Positions 1-7,941 of a stretch of 15,983 nt of DNA are shown piece after piece. How positions within the stretch are numbered: position 1 is the stretch's first letter; the number at the start of each line of letters is the position of its first letter. This DNA comes from JBFWWW01 sp050245975 (GTDB lineage Bacteria; Pseudomonadota; Alphaproteobacteria; Rhizobiales; Hyphomicrobiaceae): the NCBI GenBank assembly GCA_050245975.1, contig JBFWWW010000076.1, forward strand, positions 1 to 15,983. Reading direction: 5' to 3'. A model generated the notes under the pieces. That model had not been told where the DNA came from and ran no database searches. It was given only the letters and a program-made list of their open reading frames with translations. The translations under genes were made by a program, and so were the position numbers.

Positions 1-160
1 CAGCCCGCAAATTCAGCCAGACCTCGGGATACTTCTTGCCGAATCCAATGGTGCCGGGACGTTGGACGTGCTTGGTATACCCGAGTGGGGCGAGCACCTT
101 CTCATAGAAAGCTCCGCTCGCATCCAGATCCTTGACCGCCAGTGTGACGTGATCGATCAT
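1..160 (-). CDS. VOC family (glyoxalase/bleomycin-resistance-like) protein, 3' end cut by window edge
   Basis: Only the first 53 codons or so are present, read leftward from an ATG at 160-158. The N-terminus reads MIDHVTLAVKDLDAS and continues FYEKVLAPLGY. This is the classic first beta-alpha unit of a vicinal-oxygen-chelate domain: a metal-ligand-type His after MIDH, then an FY-x-x-VL-x-PLGY helix. Family members are metal-dependent lyases, dioxygenases or drug-binding proteins, and the fragment does not show which. An ATG a little upstream is out of frame and stops at once, so 160 is the likely start. It is divergent from the isomerase gene at 257, with a 96-base gap between them. The family call is good; the substrate is unknown. 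Confidence 0.8.
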   Translation of the reverse strand, partial: MIDHVTLAVKDLDASGAFYEKVLAPLGYTKHVQRPGTIGFGKKYPEVWLNLRA

Positions 161-256
161 TCTTTGCGTCGCATGGTTGTGTGTATGATATCGAAGGTCC
201 GATCGCCGGGCCGACCCGTCAAGAGAAGCATTTTTAAGATCATTCCCGGGGGTTGC

Positions 257-862
257 ATGAGCCAGGTCGACTATTTCATTTCGCTGAATTCCCCCTGGAC
301 CTATCTGGGAAGCCGCCGGTTTGCGGACATCGTCGAGGATCGCGGTGCGCAAGTGACGGTGAAACCTGCCAAGTTCGGGCAGGTGTTTGAAAAGACGGGC
401 GGTTTGCCGCTCAATCGCCGGTCTCCGGAGCGTCGCGCCTATCGGATGATGGAGCTCAAGCGGTGGCGCGACCATCTCGGCGTTCCGCTCGTGCTGGAGC
501 CCAGGAGCTTTCCCTGCGACGAGACGGAGGGCGTGCGTCATGTCCTGGCCTGCGGTCTGGTTGCGGGACACGACCGCGCGCTGGCCCTGGCGAACGCGAT
601 TGGCGCGTCGCTTTGGGAAATGGACCAGGACATCGCCGATCCGCAAGTCCTGGCCGAAGCCGGCAAGCGGGCCGGCGTCGATATCGCCGCCATCCGCTCG
701 GCCGCCCCGAGCAATGAAGCGCTCGATGCAATGTGGGATCGCAATACGTCGGAAGCGGTCGTGCGCGGCGTTTTCGGTGCGCCAAGCTATGTGCTGCAGA
801 GCGGCGAGATTTTCTGGGGGCAGGATCGTCTCGAATTTCTCGATCGCGCGCTTGCGACCTGA
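257..862 (+). CDS. 2-hydroxychromene-2-carboxylate isomerase family protein (DsbA/GST-kappa fold)
   Basis: A 201-residue protein with the thioredoxin-like fold plus helical insertion typical of HCCA isomerases and GST-kappa. The family isomerises 2-hydroxychromene-2-carboxylate with glutathione during naphthalene breakdown, but many members have other or unknown substrates. Visible motifs are FISLNSPWTYLGS near the N-terminus, with Ser12 at the glutathione-activating position; a GAPSY motif with the probable cis-Pro at 176; and the C-terminal FWGQDRLEFL. Length is normal for the family (about 200). I chose ATG 257, preceded by a G-rich stretch (CCCGGGGG), because the frame upstream of it (from 62) adds residues unlike the family and overlaps the divergent VOC gene. 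No other naphthalene or aromatic-ring genes are nearby, so the true substrate is open. Its stop lies 8 bases from the convergent CoA-transferase stop. Confidence 0.9.
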   Translation: MSQVDYFISLNSPWTYLGSRRFADIVEDRGAQVTVKPAKFGQVFEKTGGLPLNRRSPERRAYRMMELKRWRDHLGVPLVLEPRSFPCDETEGVRHVLACGLVAGHDRALALANAIGASLWEMDQDIADPQVLAEAGKRAGVDIAAIRSAAPSNEALDAMWDRNTSEAVVRGVFGAPSYVLQSGEIFWGQDRLEFLDRALAT

Positions 863-870
863 AGCCGGCA

Positions 871-2094
871 CTACCCCGCGGCCGCCTGCGCTGCCGCGCC
901 CTCGCTGATGAGCGTATCGATCTCGGCGTCGCTGTAGCCGGCTTGTGACAGCACTTCGCGCGTGTGCTGGCCCAGCAATGGTGCGGCCTGAGCGACCTTG
1001 CCCGGTGTCGCGGAGAATTTCACCGGCAGCCCTATCGTCTGCACGTCGCCGGCCACAGGATGCGACACGACAGGAACCATGTCGCGCGCGATTGTCTGCG
1101 GGTGCGCATGCATTTCGGCGATGGAAAGCACCGGGCCGGCTGGAACGCCGGCCTTTTCGAGCCGATCGAGCCAGTCCTTGGTCGTACGTGTCTTGAAGCG
1201 CGGAGCAAGCTCGGCGACGAGCTCCGGCAGGTTCGCCATCCGTCCGGCGTTGTCGACAAAGCGTGAATCCCGCGCCAGTTCCGGAGCATCGAGCATCTGC
1301 AGAAACTGCGCCCAGGTCTTCTGGTTCGACGCGCCGAGGGTGATCCAGCCGTCGCTGGTTTCGAAGGCCTGATAGGGGGCGCTGAGCGGATGCGCGGAAC
1401 CCAGCGGTCCCGGTGGCACGCCGGTCGCGAAACAGATGGCCGACTGCCAGTAGGTATGCGTGATGCCGGCTTCGAACAGCGACGTATCGACACGCTGGCC
1501 CTGGCCTGTCTTCAGCTTGTGTGCGTAAGCGGCGGCAACACCCATGGCGCCAAGGATGCCGGCGGTGATGTCGGTGACCGGAGGCCCGACCTTGACCGGC
1601 GGCCGGCCCGGCCCTTCTCCCGTGACGGCCATCAGGCCGGTCATGCCCTGCGCCACCAGATCAAAGCCGCCTTGCGTGGAAAACGGGCCGGTGCGTCCAA
1701 AGCCCGATATCTCGCAATAGATGAGCCCCGGGTTCAACTTTGACAGCACGTCGTAGCCAAGACCGAGACGCTGCAGCGTATCGTGGCGGAAATTCTCGAT
1801 CAGCGCGTCGGCCTTCGCCGCCAGTCGCTTGATGACGTCCCGTCCTTTGGGGTGCTTCAGGTCGAGAGCGATGCCGCGCTTGTTGCGGTTCATCATCATG
1901 AAGGCGGCCGGCTCGCCGTTGATCGCCGGCGGAAGCATGCGCCGGGTGTCATCGCCGCCGGATAGTTTCTCGACCTTGATGACGTCCGCTCCCATGTCGG
2001 CCAGCATGAGTGCGCAAACCGGACCCGCCATCACGTGGGTCATGTCCAGTACGGTCATGCCGGCCAGCGGACCCTTTCGGGGCGGCGAGTTCAT
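871..2094 (-). CDS. CaiB/BaiF family (class III) CoA-transferase
   Basis: A 407-residue cytosolic enzyme of CoA-transferase family III, which moves CoA between carboxylic acids (formyl/oxalate, carnitine, succinate/mesaconate and similar pairs). The N-terminal Rossmann part reads GPLAGMTVLDMTHVMAGP, followed by LADMGADVIKVE and the NRNKRG motif. The catalytic aspartate is Asp175 in PPVTDITAG, aligned with Asp169 of formyl-CoA transferase. The linker and second domain carry PYQAFETSDGWITLGASN. Length is standard (about 400). It is the second gene of a leftward unit, 61 bases after the 3-hydroxyisobutyryl-CoA hydrolase, so co-transcription is likely. The ribosome-binding site is weak. The acyl substrate cannot be read from the sequence; the hydrolase neighbour suggests a short branched or hydroxy acid, which is inference only. 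Confidence 0.92.
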   Translation of the reverse strand: MNSPPRKGPLAGMTVLDMTHVMAGPVCALMLADMGADVIKVEKLSGGDDTRRMLPPAINGEPAAFMMMNRNKRGIALDLKHPKGRDVIKRLAAKADALIENFRHDTLQRLGLGYDVLSKLNPGLIYCEISGFGRTGPFSTQGGFDLVAQGMTGLMAVTGEGPGRPPVKVGPPVTDITAGILGAMGVAAAYAHKLKTGQGQRVDTSLFEAGITHTYWQSAICFATGVPPGPLGSAHPLSAPYQAFETSDGWITLGASNQKTWAQFLQMLDAPELARDSRFVDNAGRMANLPELVAELAPRFKTRTTKDWLDRLEKAGVPAGPVLSIAEMHAHPQTIARDMVPVVSHPVAGDVQTIGLPVKFSATPGKVAQAAPLLGQHTREVLSQAGYSDAEIDTLISEGAAAQAAAG

Positions 2095-2155
2095 GGGCGT
2101 TGCCCGTCGGTTTCAGGAGCCTGACAGGCACGATAGAGGATAGGCTGCGGTCGCT

Positions 2156-3217
2156 TCAAGACGCGCTGCCGAGCCCAAGCTCCTCGCCGGCGGGCAATGG
2201 TGACATATAGGCCGCCACGAGGCCGGATTTGACATCCGCAAGGCTCGGCGGAGTCCATTTCGGTGCCTTGTCCTTGTCGACGAGCAGCGCGCGCACGCCT
2301 TCCACGAACTCGCCGTCTTCGAACAAGCGCGAGACGAGACGGTACTCCACGTCGAGCGCTTGCTCGAGGTTCGAAAGACCACGCGCGTTGCGCACGGCGG
2401 CAAGCGTGATTTTCAGGGCCTTTGGCGATTTGCTCCGCAATGCGGCGGCTGTCTTGACGGCCCAGTCGTGACCGGAGCTGTCCAGCCGCGACATGATCGC
2501 TTCTACGTCGGGCGCCGAGAAGATCTCGTCGATGGCGGACCGGCGCTCGTGCAGGACCGACGGACCGGGCGGGTTGGCGAACGCGCGGATCGCTTCCTCG
2601 ACCGGACCAGCGCCGGCCTTGCAAATCTGCTCGACCAGTACGGGAAGACGCGCAGTGCTCACCAGCACATCGGCGAAGCCGGCGAAAATCGCATCGGACG
2701 CCGTCATGCGTTCGCCCGTCAACCCGAGATATTCCCCGACCGAGCCCGGCGCGCGTGCCAGCAACCAGGTGCCGCCGACGTCGGGAATGAGCCCGATGCC
2801 CGTCTCGGGCATGGCGAGCTGTGAGCGCTCGGTGACGATGCGGTGGCTGCTATGCGCCGAAAGTCCGATGCCGCCGCCCATGACGATGCCGTCCATGAGC
2901 GAAACGAACGGCTTCGGGTAGCGCGAGATGCTGGCGTTCAACCGGTATTCGTCGCGCCAGAAGCGTCGCGCAAAAGTCGAGCCCTCGGCGCGGCTGTCGT
3001 AGAGCGAGCGCACATCGCCGCCCGCGCAGAGCCCGCGATCACCGGCGCCGTCGAGCACGATGAGTTCGATCGTCGGGTCGTCCTGCCAGGCCGAGAGTGC
3101 TGCGTCGATCTGGCCCACCATGTCGTAGGTCAGAGCGTTGAGCGCCTTGGGCCGGTTCATCGTCAAACGGCCGGCTCGCCCGTCCTTGCGCACCAGCAAC
3201 TCGTTGTCCTGCGTCAT
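2156..3217 (-). CDS. 3-hydroxyisobutyryl-CoA hydrolase (enoyl-CoA hydratase/isomerase superfamily)
   Basis: A 353-residue crotonase-fold enzyme. HIBCH proteins hydrolyse 3-hydroxyisobutyryl-CoA to free 3-hydroxyisobutyrate in valine degradation. Diagnostic stretches are RPKALNALT, the oxyanion-hole segment GLCAGGDVRSLY (62-73), GIVMGGGIGLSAHSSHR (110-126), and the active-site block MPETGIGLIPDVGGT, where Glu138 and Asp146 have the same spacing as the catalytic Glu/Asp of characterised HIBCH enzymes. Length (about 350) and the FxRRFWRDEYRLNxxI region separate it from ordinary enoyl-CoA hydratases (about 260). The start ATG 3217 follows a GAGG-type ribosome-binding site. It is the first gene of the leftward pair with the CoA-transferase and is divergent from the TerB/DnaJ gene. 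The next enzyme of the pathway, 3-hydroxyisobutyrate dehydrogenase, lies at 10865-11758. Confidence 0.92.
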   Translation of the reverse strand: MTQDNELLVRKDGRAGRLTMNRPKALNALTYDMVGQIDAALSAWQDDPTIELIVLDGAGDRGLCAGGDVRSLYDSRAEGSTFARRFWRDEYRLNASISRYPKPFVSLMDGIVMGGGIGLSAHSSHRIVTERSQLAMPETGIGLIPDVGGTWLLARAPGSVGEYLGLTGERMTASDAIFAGFADVLVSTARLPVLVEQICKAGAGPVEEAIRAFANPPGPSVLHERRSAIDEIFSAPDVEAIMSRLDSSGHDWAVKTAAALRSKSPKALKITLAAVRNARGLSNLEQALDVEYRLVSRLFEDGEFVEGVRALLVDKDKAPKWTPPSLADVKSGLVAAYMSPLPAGEELGLGSAS

Positions 3218-3245
3218 GCCGTCCTCGGCGGTTTTCCCAGCCTGG

Positions 3246-3274
3246 GCATTAGCGGCTCAGGCGTGCCGGTGCAA
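3246..3274 (-). promoter_or_regulatory. Candidate sigma-70 promoter of the HIBCH/CoA-transferase unit
   Basis: On the minus strand TTGCAC (3274-3269) is followed after exactly 17 bases by TAATGC (3251-3246), with GCTAATGC resembling the alphaproteobacterial -10. Transcription would start near 3239, giving a leader of about 22 bases before the ATG at 3217. This is a match by eye only. Nothing comparably good was found for the divergent TerB/DnaJ gene. Confidence 0.35.
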
Positions 3275-3315
3275 CTGCTTCATGCCCGCGTGAAAAGCGG
3301 CTAGTGTCCCGCCCC

Positions 3316-4014
3316 ATGACCATCTGGCAGAAGATTTCCGGCATAGCGACGTCCATCAGCAGCGGCGGGCTGCTCGGCCACCTGTCGGGCGTGTTCGGCG
3401 GCGAGCGCGAACGCGATGACGCGCCCGAACACGATATCGCCTTCACCATCGGTGTCATCGCGCTGGGTGCCAAGATGGCCAAAGCCGACGGTGTCGTCTC
3501 GTCCATCGAGGTGGACACGTTCAAGCACGTCTTTCAGGTGGCGCCCGAGGAAGAGCGCAATGTCGAGCGCGTCTTCAATCTCGCGAAACAGGATGTGGCC
3601 GGATATGAGGCCTACGCCGACCAGATTGCCCGCCTGCTTCGCAACGACCGGGCTCTGCTGCAGCATGTTCTCGAGGGGCTGTTGCACATCGCCGCGGCCG
3701 ACGGCGCGATACATCCGGGGGAAGATCGCTATCTGAAGGCGGTGGCGCAGAGGTTCGCTTTCTCCGACAGCGAGTTCCGCTACATCCGGTCGCGCTTCGT
3801 GCATGACGGGACGAGCCCCTATGAAGTGCTGCGCATCGCGCCGTCGGCCAGCAATGACGAGATCAAGGCGCAGTATCGTCAGCTGGTGAAGGACAATCAT
3901 CCGGATCGCGTCATGGCGCGCGGCGTGCCGAAGGAATTCGTCGAGGTGGCAACGCGGAAACTGGCAGCCATCAACGCGGCGTATGAGAAGATTGCCCGGG
4001 AGCGCGGCCTGTGA
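3316..4014 (+). CDS. TerB-like plus C-terminal J-domain protein (DjlA-like, soluble)
   Basis: A 232-residue protein with an N-terminal TerB-like helical region (about 40-155) and a C-terminal J domain (about 167-230). The J domain has SPYEVLRIAPSASNDEIKAQYR and the HPD tripeptide (His195-Pro196-Asp197) that stimulates DnaK ATPase activity. The TerB part holds two related KADG/AADG motifs (AKADGVVSSIE, AAADGAIHPGED) of the acidic TerB type. E. coli DjlA has the same order behind an N-terminal membrane anchor; no such anchor is seen here, so this version should be cytosolic. ATG 3316 is preferred; an in-frame GTG at 3304 would add MSRP and cannot be excluded. The stop codon overlaps the GTG start of the amidase gene (GTGA), which indicates translational coupling. 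Its role is probably as a DnaK co-chaperone. Confidence 0.88.
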   Translation: MTIWQKISGIATSISSGGLLGHLSGVFGGERERDDAPEHDIAFTIGVIALGAKMAKADGVVSSIEVDTFKHVFQVAPEEERNVERVFNLAKQDVAGYEAYADQIARLLRNDRALLQHVLEGLLHIAAADGAIHPGEDRYLKAVAQRFAFSDSEFRYIRSRFVHDGTSPYEVLRIAPSASNDEIKAQYRQLVKDNHPDRVMARGVPKEFVEVATRKLAAINAAYEKIARERGL

Positions 4015-4781
4015 GCTTTCGCGCGGATTCTCCGCTCGTCGATGCCATCCATGCCTCGCCGAACATGGAGCCGCGTCGGGGCGGTCGCCGGCCCACGATC
4101 CTGCTGCTGCACTATACCGGCATGATGGATGCAACGCGCGCGATCGACTGGCTTGCACGACCCGAGAGCCGCGTGTCCTGTCACTATGTCGTCGACGAGG
4201 CCGGCCGCGTCACGCAGATGGTCGCGGAGAACATGCGCGCCTGGCATGCCGGCGTGTCGTATTGGGCGGGCGAGCGCGACATCAACTCCGCGTCCATCGG
4301 TATCGAGATCCACAATCCGGGGCGTGAGCTCGGCTATCCGGATTTCCCCCCTGCCCAGATGGCGGCCGTCACGGCTCTCGGCCGTGACATCGTTGCGCGC
4401 CATGCCATCCGGCCGCAGGCGGTCCTCGGCCACTCCGACGTCGCACCTGAGCGCAAGGCCGATCCAGGAGAAAAATTTCCGTGGGCCACTCTTGCGGCGG
4501 CAGGCGTCGGTCACTGGGTTGCGCCTGTCCCCATCGATGCCGCCGATGAAGGACTGGCGGAAGGAGCCCGCGAGCCCGCCGTTGCGGTTGCCCAGATGCA
4601 GCTTGCGTCCTACGGCTATGAGATCGCCGAGACGGGTGTCCTCGATCGGCAGACGGCATTCGTTCTGCGCGCGTTCCAGCTCCATTTCCGCCAGCAGCGC
4701 GTCGACTGCCGCCTTGACCGCTCGACTGCGGCGACCCTGTCGGCGCTGCTTGCGGCCCGACCGGAGCCGGCAACGTCATGA
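4011..4781 (+). CDS. N-acetylmuramoyl-L-alanine amidase (Amidase_2, AmpD/AmiD-like) with peptidoglycan-binding domain
   Basis: A 256-residue zinc amidase that cleaves the MurNAc-L-Ala bond of peptidoglycan or anhydro-muropeptides. The Amidase_2 domain (about 10-165) shows zinc ligands His34 (ILLLHYTG), His141 (LGHSDVAPERK) and Asp151 (KADPGEKFPW), and the catalytic-type Glu99 in SIGIEIHNPG. A peptidoglycan-binding helical domain follows (about 190-250: QMQLASYGYEIAETG, then FQLHFR). No signal peptide or lipobox is visible, so a cytosolic AmpD-like role in muropeptide recycling is more likely than an AmiD-like outer-membrane role, although the extra binding domain resembles AmiD. It starts with GTG at 4011, which overlaps the preceding TGA, and its own stop overlaps the ATG of the transporter (ATGA). 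Both overlaps support one operon. Confidence 0.9.
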   Translation: MSFRADSPLVDAIHASPNMEPRRGGRRPTILLLHYTGMMDATRAIDWLARPESRVSCHYVVDEAGRVTQMVAENMRAWHAGVSYWAGERDINSASIGIEIHNPGRELGYPDFPPAQMAAVTALGRDIVARHAIRPQAVLGHSDVAPERKADPGEKFPWATLAAAGVGHWVAPVPIDAADEGLAEGAREPAVAVAQMQLASYGYEIAETGVLDRQTAFVLRAFQLHFRQQRVDCRLDRSTAATLSALLAARPEPATS

Positions 4782-5701
4782 GCACCGCAGTTGGGCGCAA
4801 CCCGAACGGTCGCACCAGTGATCGCCTCGACAGCGTGGCGGTCATCGTGCTCGTCGTGTGCTGCGCCATCTGGGGGATCAACCAGGTGGCCATCAAAATC
4901 GCCAACTCCGGGATTTCGCCGGTCATGCACGCGGGGCTGCGGTCGTTCGTCTCTGCCTGCCTCGTCTTCGTGTGGGCTCGCGTGCGCGGCGTTCGGCTGT
5001 TCGAGCGTGACGGCACACTTGCCGGCGGTGTCCTATGCGGCGTTCTGTTCGCGGGCGAGTTCATCGTGCTCTACACGGGTCTCGACATGACGACCGCATC
5101 GCGCGGGGTCCTTCTCCTGTATCTCGCCCCGTTTGTGGTTGCCTTCGGTTCGCACTATCTCATCCCCGGTGATCGCCTCACGCCGCTGAAGTTCGGCGGA
5201 TTGTGTGCTGCTCTCGCCGGTCTTGGGGTGGCGATGGGTGAGGGTTTTTCCGCGCCGGGTCAGCCGACGCTGCGCGGCGACGTGCTCTGCGTGCTCGGCG
5301 CCATTCTCTGGGGTGCGACGACCATTGTGGTGCGTGCGTCCCGGCTGAGGACTGCGGCGCCCGAGAAGACGCTGCTCTATCAGCTTGTCGCCTCCGCTGT
5401 GCTGCTCCCTGCCGTGTCGTTGGCACTGGGTGAGCCCGGCGTCCACAACCTGACGCCGAAGGTGCTCGCGGCATTCGCCTACACCTCGGTCGTCGTGGCG
5501 TTCGTCACCTACCTTGCCTGGTTCTGGCTGGTCAGAACCTATCCGCCGATGCGCGTGTCCTCGTTTACCTTTCTCACGCCGGTGTTCGGCGTCGTCGCCG
5601 GCAATGTCATGCTGGGCGAGCCGCTGTCTCCAAGCCTCGGCGTGGCACTCGTCATGGTGGCAGCCGGGATTTATTTGGTGAACCGGCCTGCCTCCTCTTG
5701 A
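4778..5701 (+). CDS. EamA/DMT-superfamily inner-membrane transporter
   Basis: A 307-residue hydrophobic protein with about ten predicted membrane segments arranged as two EamA repeats (about 22-147 and 168-302). Typical features are CCAIWGINQVAIKIA at the start of the first repeat, LYTGLDMTTASRGVLLLYLAPF in its middle, GAILWGATTIVVRAS opening the second repeat, and PVFGVVAGNVMLGEPLS near the end. The family exports small metabolites such as amino acids, purines or drugs; the substrate cannot be told from sequence. The ATG at 4778 overlaps the amidase stop, so it is the third gene of a coupled operon. A link to cell-wall turnover is possible but unproven. Its stop TGA (5699-5701) falls inside the probable -35 box of rnpB. 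Confidence 0.92.
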   Translation: MSTAVGRNPNGRTSDRLDSVAVIVLVVCCAIWGINQVAIKIANSGISPVMHAGLRSFVSACLVFVWARVRGVRLFERDGTLAGGVLCGVLFAGEFIVLYTGLDMTTASRGVLLLYLAPFVVAFGSHYLIPGDRLTPLKFGGLCAALAGLGVAMGEGFSAPGQPTLRGDVLCVLGAILWGATTIVVRASRLRTAAPEKTLLYQLVASAVLLPAVSLALGEPGVHNLTPKVLAAFAYTSVVVAFVTYLAWFWLVRTYPPMRVSSFTFLTPVFGVVAGNVMLGEPLSPSLGVALVMVAAGIYLVNRPASS

Positions 5702-5727
5702 CCGTGGCCCCGCCCGGCCCCTTATGT
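5698..5727 (+). promoter_or_regulatory. Probable rnpB promoter
   Basis: TTGACC (5698-5703) is followed after 17-18 bases by CTTATGT (5721-5727), and the inferred first base of RNase P RNA (5733) lies 6 bases further on, as expected for a sigma-70 start. The -35 is strong, the -10 is weak. The -35 overlaps the TGA of the transporter gene, so rnpB can be transcribed independently even though it directly follows the operon. Confidence 0.5.
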
Positions 5728-5732
5728 GCCCT

Positions 5733-6144
<412 letters not shown>

Positions 6145-6151
6145 AATTGTC

Positions 6152-7780
6152 TCAAACGGCCTTTGCCATCTCGCGCAGCTTGAACTTCTGGATTTTGCCC
6201 GTGCTCGTCTTCGGGAGCTCCTGAAACGAGATGTGGCGCGGGCATTTGTAGGCGGCGAGATTGGCGCGGCAGTGCGCGGCAATCTCCTCCTTCGTTGCCG
6301 TCATGCCCGGCTTGAGCTCGATGAACGCGCACGGCGTCTCTCCCCACTTCTCGTCGGGCTTGGCGACCACGGCTGCCTGCGCCACGGCCGGGTGCTTGTA
6401 GAGGACGTCCTCCACCTCGATGGAGGAGATGTTCTCGCCGCCGGAGATGATGATGTCCTTCGAGCGGTCCTTGAGCTGGATGTAGCCATCGGGATGCAGC
6501 ACCCCCAGGTCGCCGGAATGGAACCATCCGCCGGCGAAGGCTTCTTGTGTCGCCGCTTCGTTCTTGAGATAGCCCTTCATGACGATGTTGCCGCGGAACA
6601 TGACTTCGCCCAGCGTCTCGCCGTCCGCCGGCACGCGCTGCATCGTTTCCGGCACCATGACGGTGAGATCTTCGAGCGGCGTGTAGCGCACGCCCTGGCG
6701 CGCCTTCTTGGCCGCGCGCCCGGCCGTGTCGAGAGAGTTCCATTGCGCGTGCCATTCGTTGACGACGGCGGGGCCGTAGGTCTCCGTCAGGCCGTAGACA
6801 TGAGTGACGTTGAAGCCGGCATCGGCCATGGCGGCGAGGACCGCTTCGGGCGGCGGTGCGGCGGCGGTCACGAACTGCACGGTATGCGGCAGTGGCTTCT
6901 TCTCGCTGCTCGTCGCGTTGAGCAGCGTCGACATGACGATCGGCGCGCCGCACAGGTGCGTCACCTTATGTTCCGCGATGGCATCGAACATCATGCCGGC
7001 ACGCACCCATCGCAGGCAGACGTGGGTTCCGGCCACCAGCGACAGGGTCCACGGAAAGCACCAGCCGTTGCAGTGAAACATCGGCAGCGTCCACAGGTAC
7101 ACCGGATGACGCGCCATGCCGGCGGCAACGACGTTGCCGTAGCACATGAGCGCCGCGCCGCGATGATGATAGACGACGCCTTTGGGATTGCCGGTCGTGC
7201 CCGAGGTGTAGTTCAGCGTGATGGCGTCCCACTCGTCGGCCGGCGGGCGCCACGCGAACGCGGGATCGCCATCGGCAATGAACTGCTCGTACTCGATGGT
7301 GCCGAGGCGCTCGCCGCTCTGGGGAAATTCGGGATCGTCGTAGTCGATGACGAACGGCTTGGCTTTCGCCAGCGCGAGCGCCTGCTTGACGGTTGCCGCG
7401 AACTCGCGATCCGTGATCAGCACCTTGGCATCCGCATGGTCGAGCTGGAAGGCCAGGATCGCCGCATCGAGACGGGTGTTGAGCGACAGCAGGACGGCGC
7501 CGGTCATCGGCACGCCGTAGTGCGCTTCGAGCATCGGCGGCACGTTCGGCAGCATGACGGCGACCGTATCGCCGACGCCGATCGAACGGCGTGCGAGCGC
7601 GGAAGCAAGACGCCGCGATCGGGCATAGAGATCGCGGTAGCTGCGGCGCTGGCGGCCATGAATGACCGCAGGATGGTCCGGGTAGACCATGGCGGCGCGG
7701 TCGAGAAACGTCAGCGGCGTCAATGGCTGGTAGTTGGCGGGGTTCTTGTCGAGGCCCTGCAGAAAGGGGTTCTGGGTCAT
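6152..7780 (-). CDS. Acyl-CoA synthetase (AMP-dependent, ANL superfamily)
   Basis: A 542-residue cytosolic adenylate-forming ligase that activates a carboxylic acid with ATP and joins it to CoA. The signatures in order are the P-loop-like YTSGTTGNPKGV (191-202), LPMFHCNGWCFPW (232-244), VYGLTETYGPA (328-338), the GWFHSGDLG hinge region (418-426), KDIIISGGENISSIEVE (441-457) and the catalytic lysine Lys529 in PKTSTGKIQKFKLR. Length and the WHAQWNSL insertion match the plant AAE/bacterial medium-chain acyl-CoA synthetase subgroup. That subgroup includes 3-methylmercaptopropionyl-CoA ligase (DmdB)-like enzymes and cinnamate or fatty-acid ligases, so the substrate is undecided. The ribosome-binding site is weak (CGACGAG). 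It is divergent from prpE with a 175-base gap and convergent with rnpB. Confidence 0.92.
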   Translation of the reverse strand: MTQNPFLQGLDKNPANYQPLTPLTFLDRAAMVYPDHPAVIHGRQRRSYRDLYARSRRLASALARRSIGVGDTVAVMLPNVPPMLEAHYGVPMTGAVLLSLNTRLDAAILAFQLDHADAKVLITDREFAATVKQALALAKAKPFVIDYDDPEFPQSGERLGTIEYEQFIADGDPAFAWRPPADEWDAITLNYTSGTTGNPKGVVYHHRGAALMCYGNVVAAGMARHPVYLWTLPMFHCNGWCFPWTLSLVAGTHVCLRWVRAGMMFDAIAEHKVTHLCGAPIVMSTLLNATSSEKKPLPHTVQFVTAAAPPPEAVLAAMADAGFNVTHVYGLTETYGPAVVNEWHAQWNSLDTAGRAAKKARQGVRYTPLEDLTVMVPETMQRVPADGETLGEVMFRGNIVMKGYLKNEAATQEAFAGGWFHSGDLGVLHPDGYIQLKDRSKDIIISGGENISSIEVEDVLYKHPAVAQAAVVAKPDEKWGETPCAFIELKPGMTATKEEIAAHCRANLAAYKCPRHISFQELPKTSTGKIQKFKLREMAKAV

Positions 7781-7847
7781 GGCTCGTCGGCACGTGGTTG
7801 CGATGTTCGTCCGACGCTAAGGCCAGACGCGGTTGGAGGGAAGGGCG

Positions 7848-7877
7848 TTGACTTTGCGGCCTCGGCAGGGCGTATCG
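7848..7877 (+). promoter_or_regulatory. Candidate promoter of prpE
   Basis: TTGACT (7848-7853) is followed after 18 bases by GTATCG (7872-7877), in the gap between the two divergent CoA-ligase genes. The -35 is good and the -10 poor. Transcription would begin near 7884, giving a leader of about 70 bases that contains the GC hairpin at 7925-7941. Recognised by eye only. Confidence 0.3.
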
Positions 7878-7924
7878 CCGCCCCCAGTTGCAATCGCGCC
7901 GGGGCTCGTTCCAAATGCCGTCAG

Positions 7925-7941
7925 GCCCGGGTCAGCCGGGC
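7925..7941 (+). promoter_or_regulatory. GC hairpin in the prpE leader next to the ribosome-binding site
   Basis: GCCCGG (7925-7930) and CCGGGC (7936-7941) form a perfect six-pair all-GC stem with a GTCAG loop. It ends 3 bases before the strong Shine-Dalgarno GGAGGA (7945-7950), which sits 5 bases before ATG 7956. It could affect initiation or simply be chance in GC-rich DNA. Confidence 0.35.

Noticed and set aside
217..222. Minus-strand TTGACG as -35 box for the VOC gene
   Set aside because: The hexamer is good, but no acceptable -10 lies 16-18 bases away; TATCAT is 26 bases away.
62..256. N-terminal extension of the isomerase gene
   Set aside because: The frame is open but overlaps the divergent VOC gene, and the extra 65 residues do not resemble the family, whose proteins start right at a sequence like MSQVDYFISLNSPW.
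3304..3315. GTG 3304 as the start of the TerB/DnaJ gene
   Set aside because: It would add only four residues. ATG 3316 is the simpler choice, though neither has a strong ribosome-binding site, so the start remains slightly uncertain.
7888..7893. A TTGCAA site upstream of prpE as an ScfR/PccR-type propionate-regulator site
   Set aside because: Such sites, as I know them, are paired TTTGCAAA-like repeats; only one imperfect copy is present.
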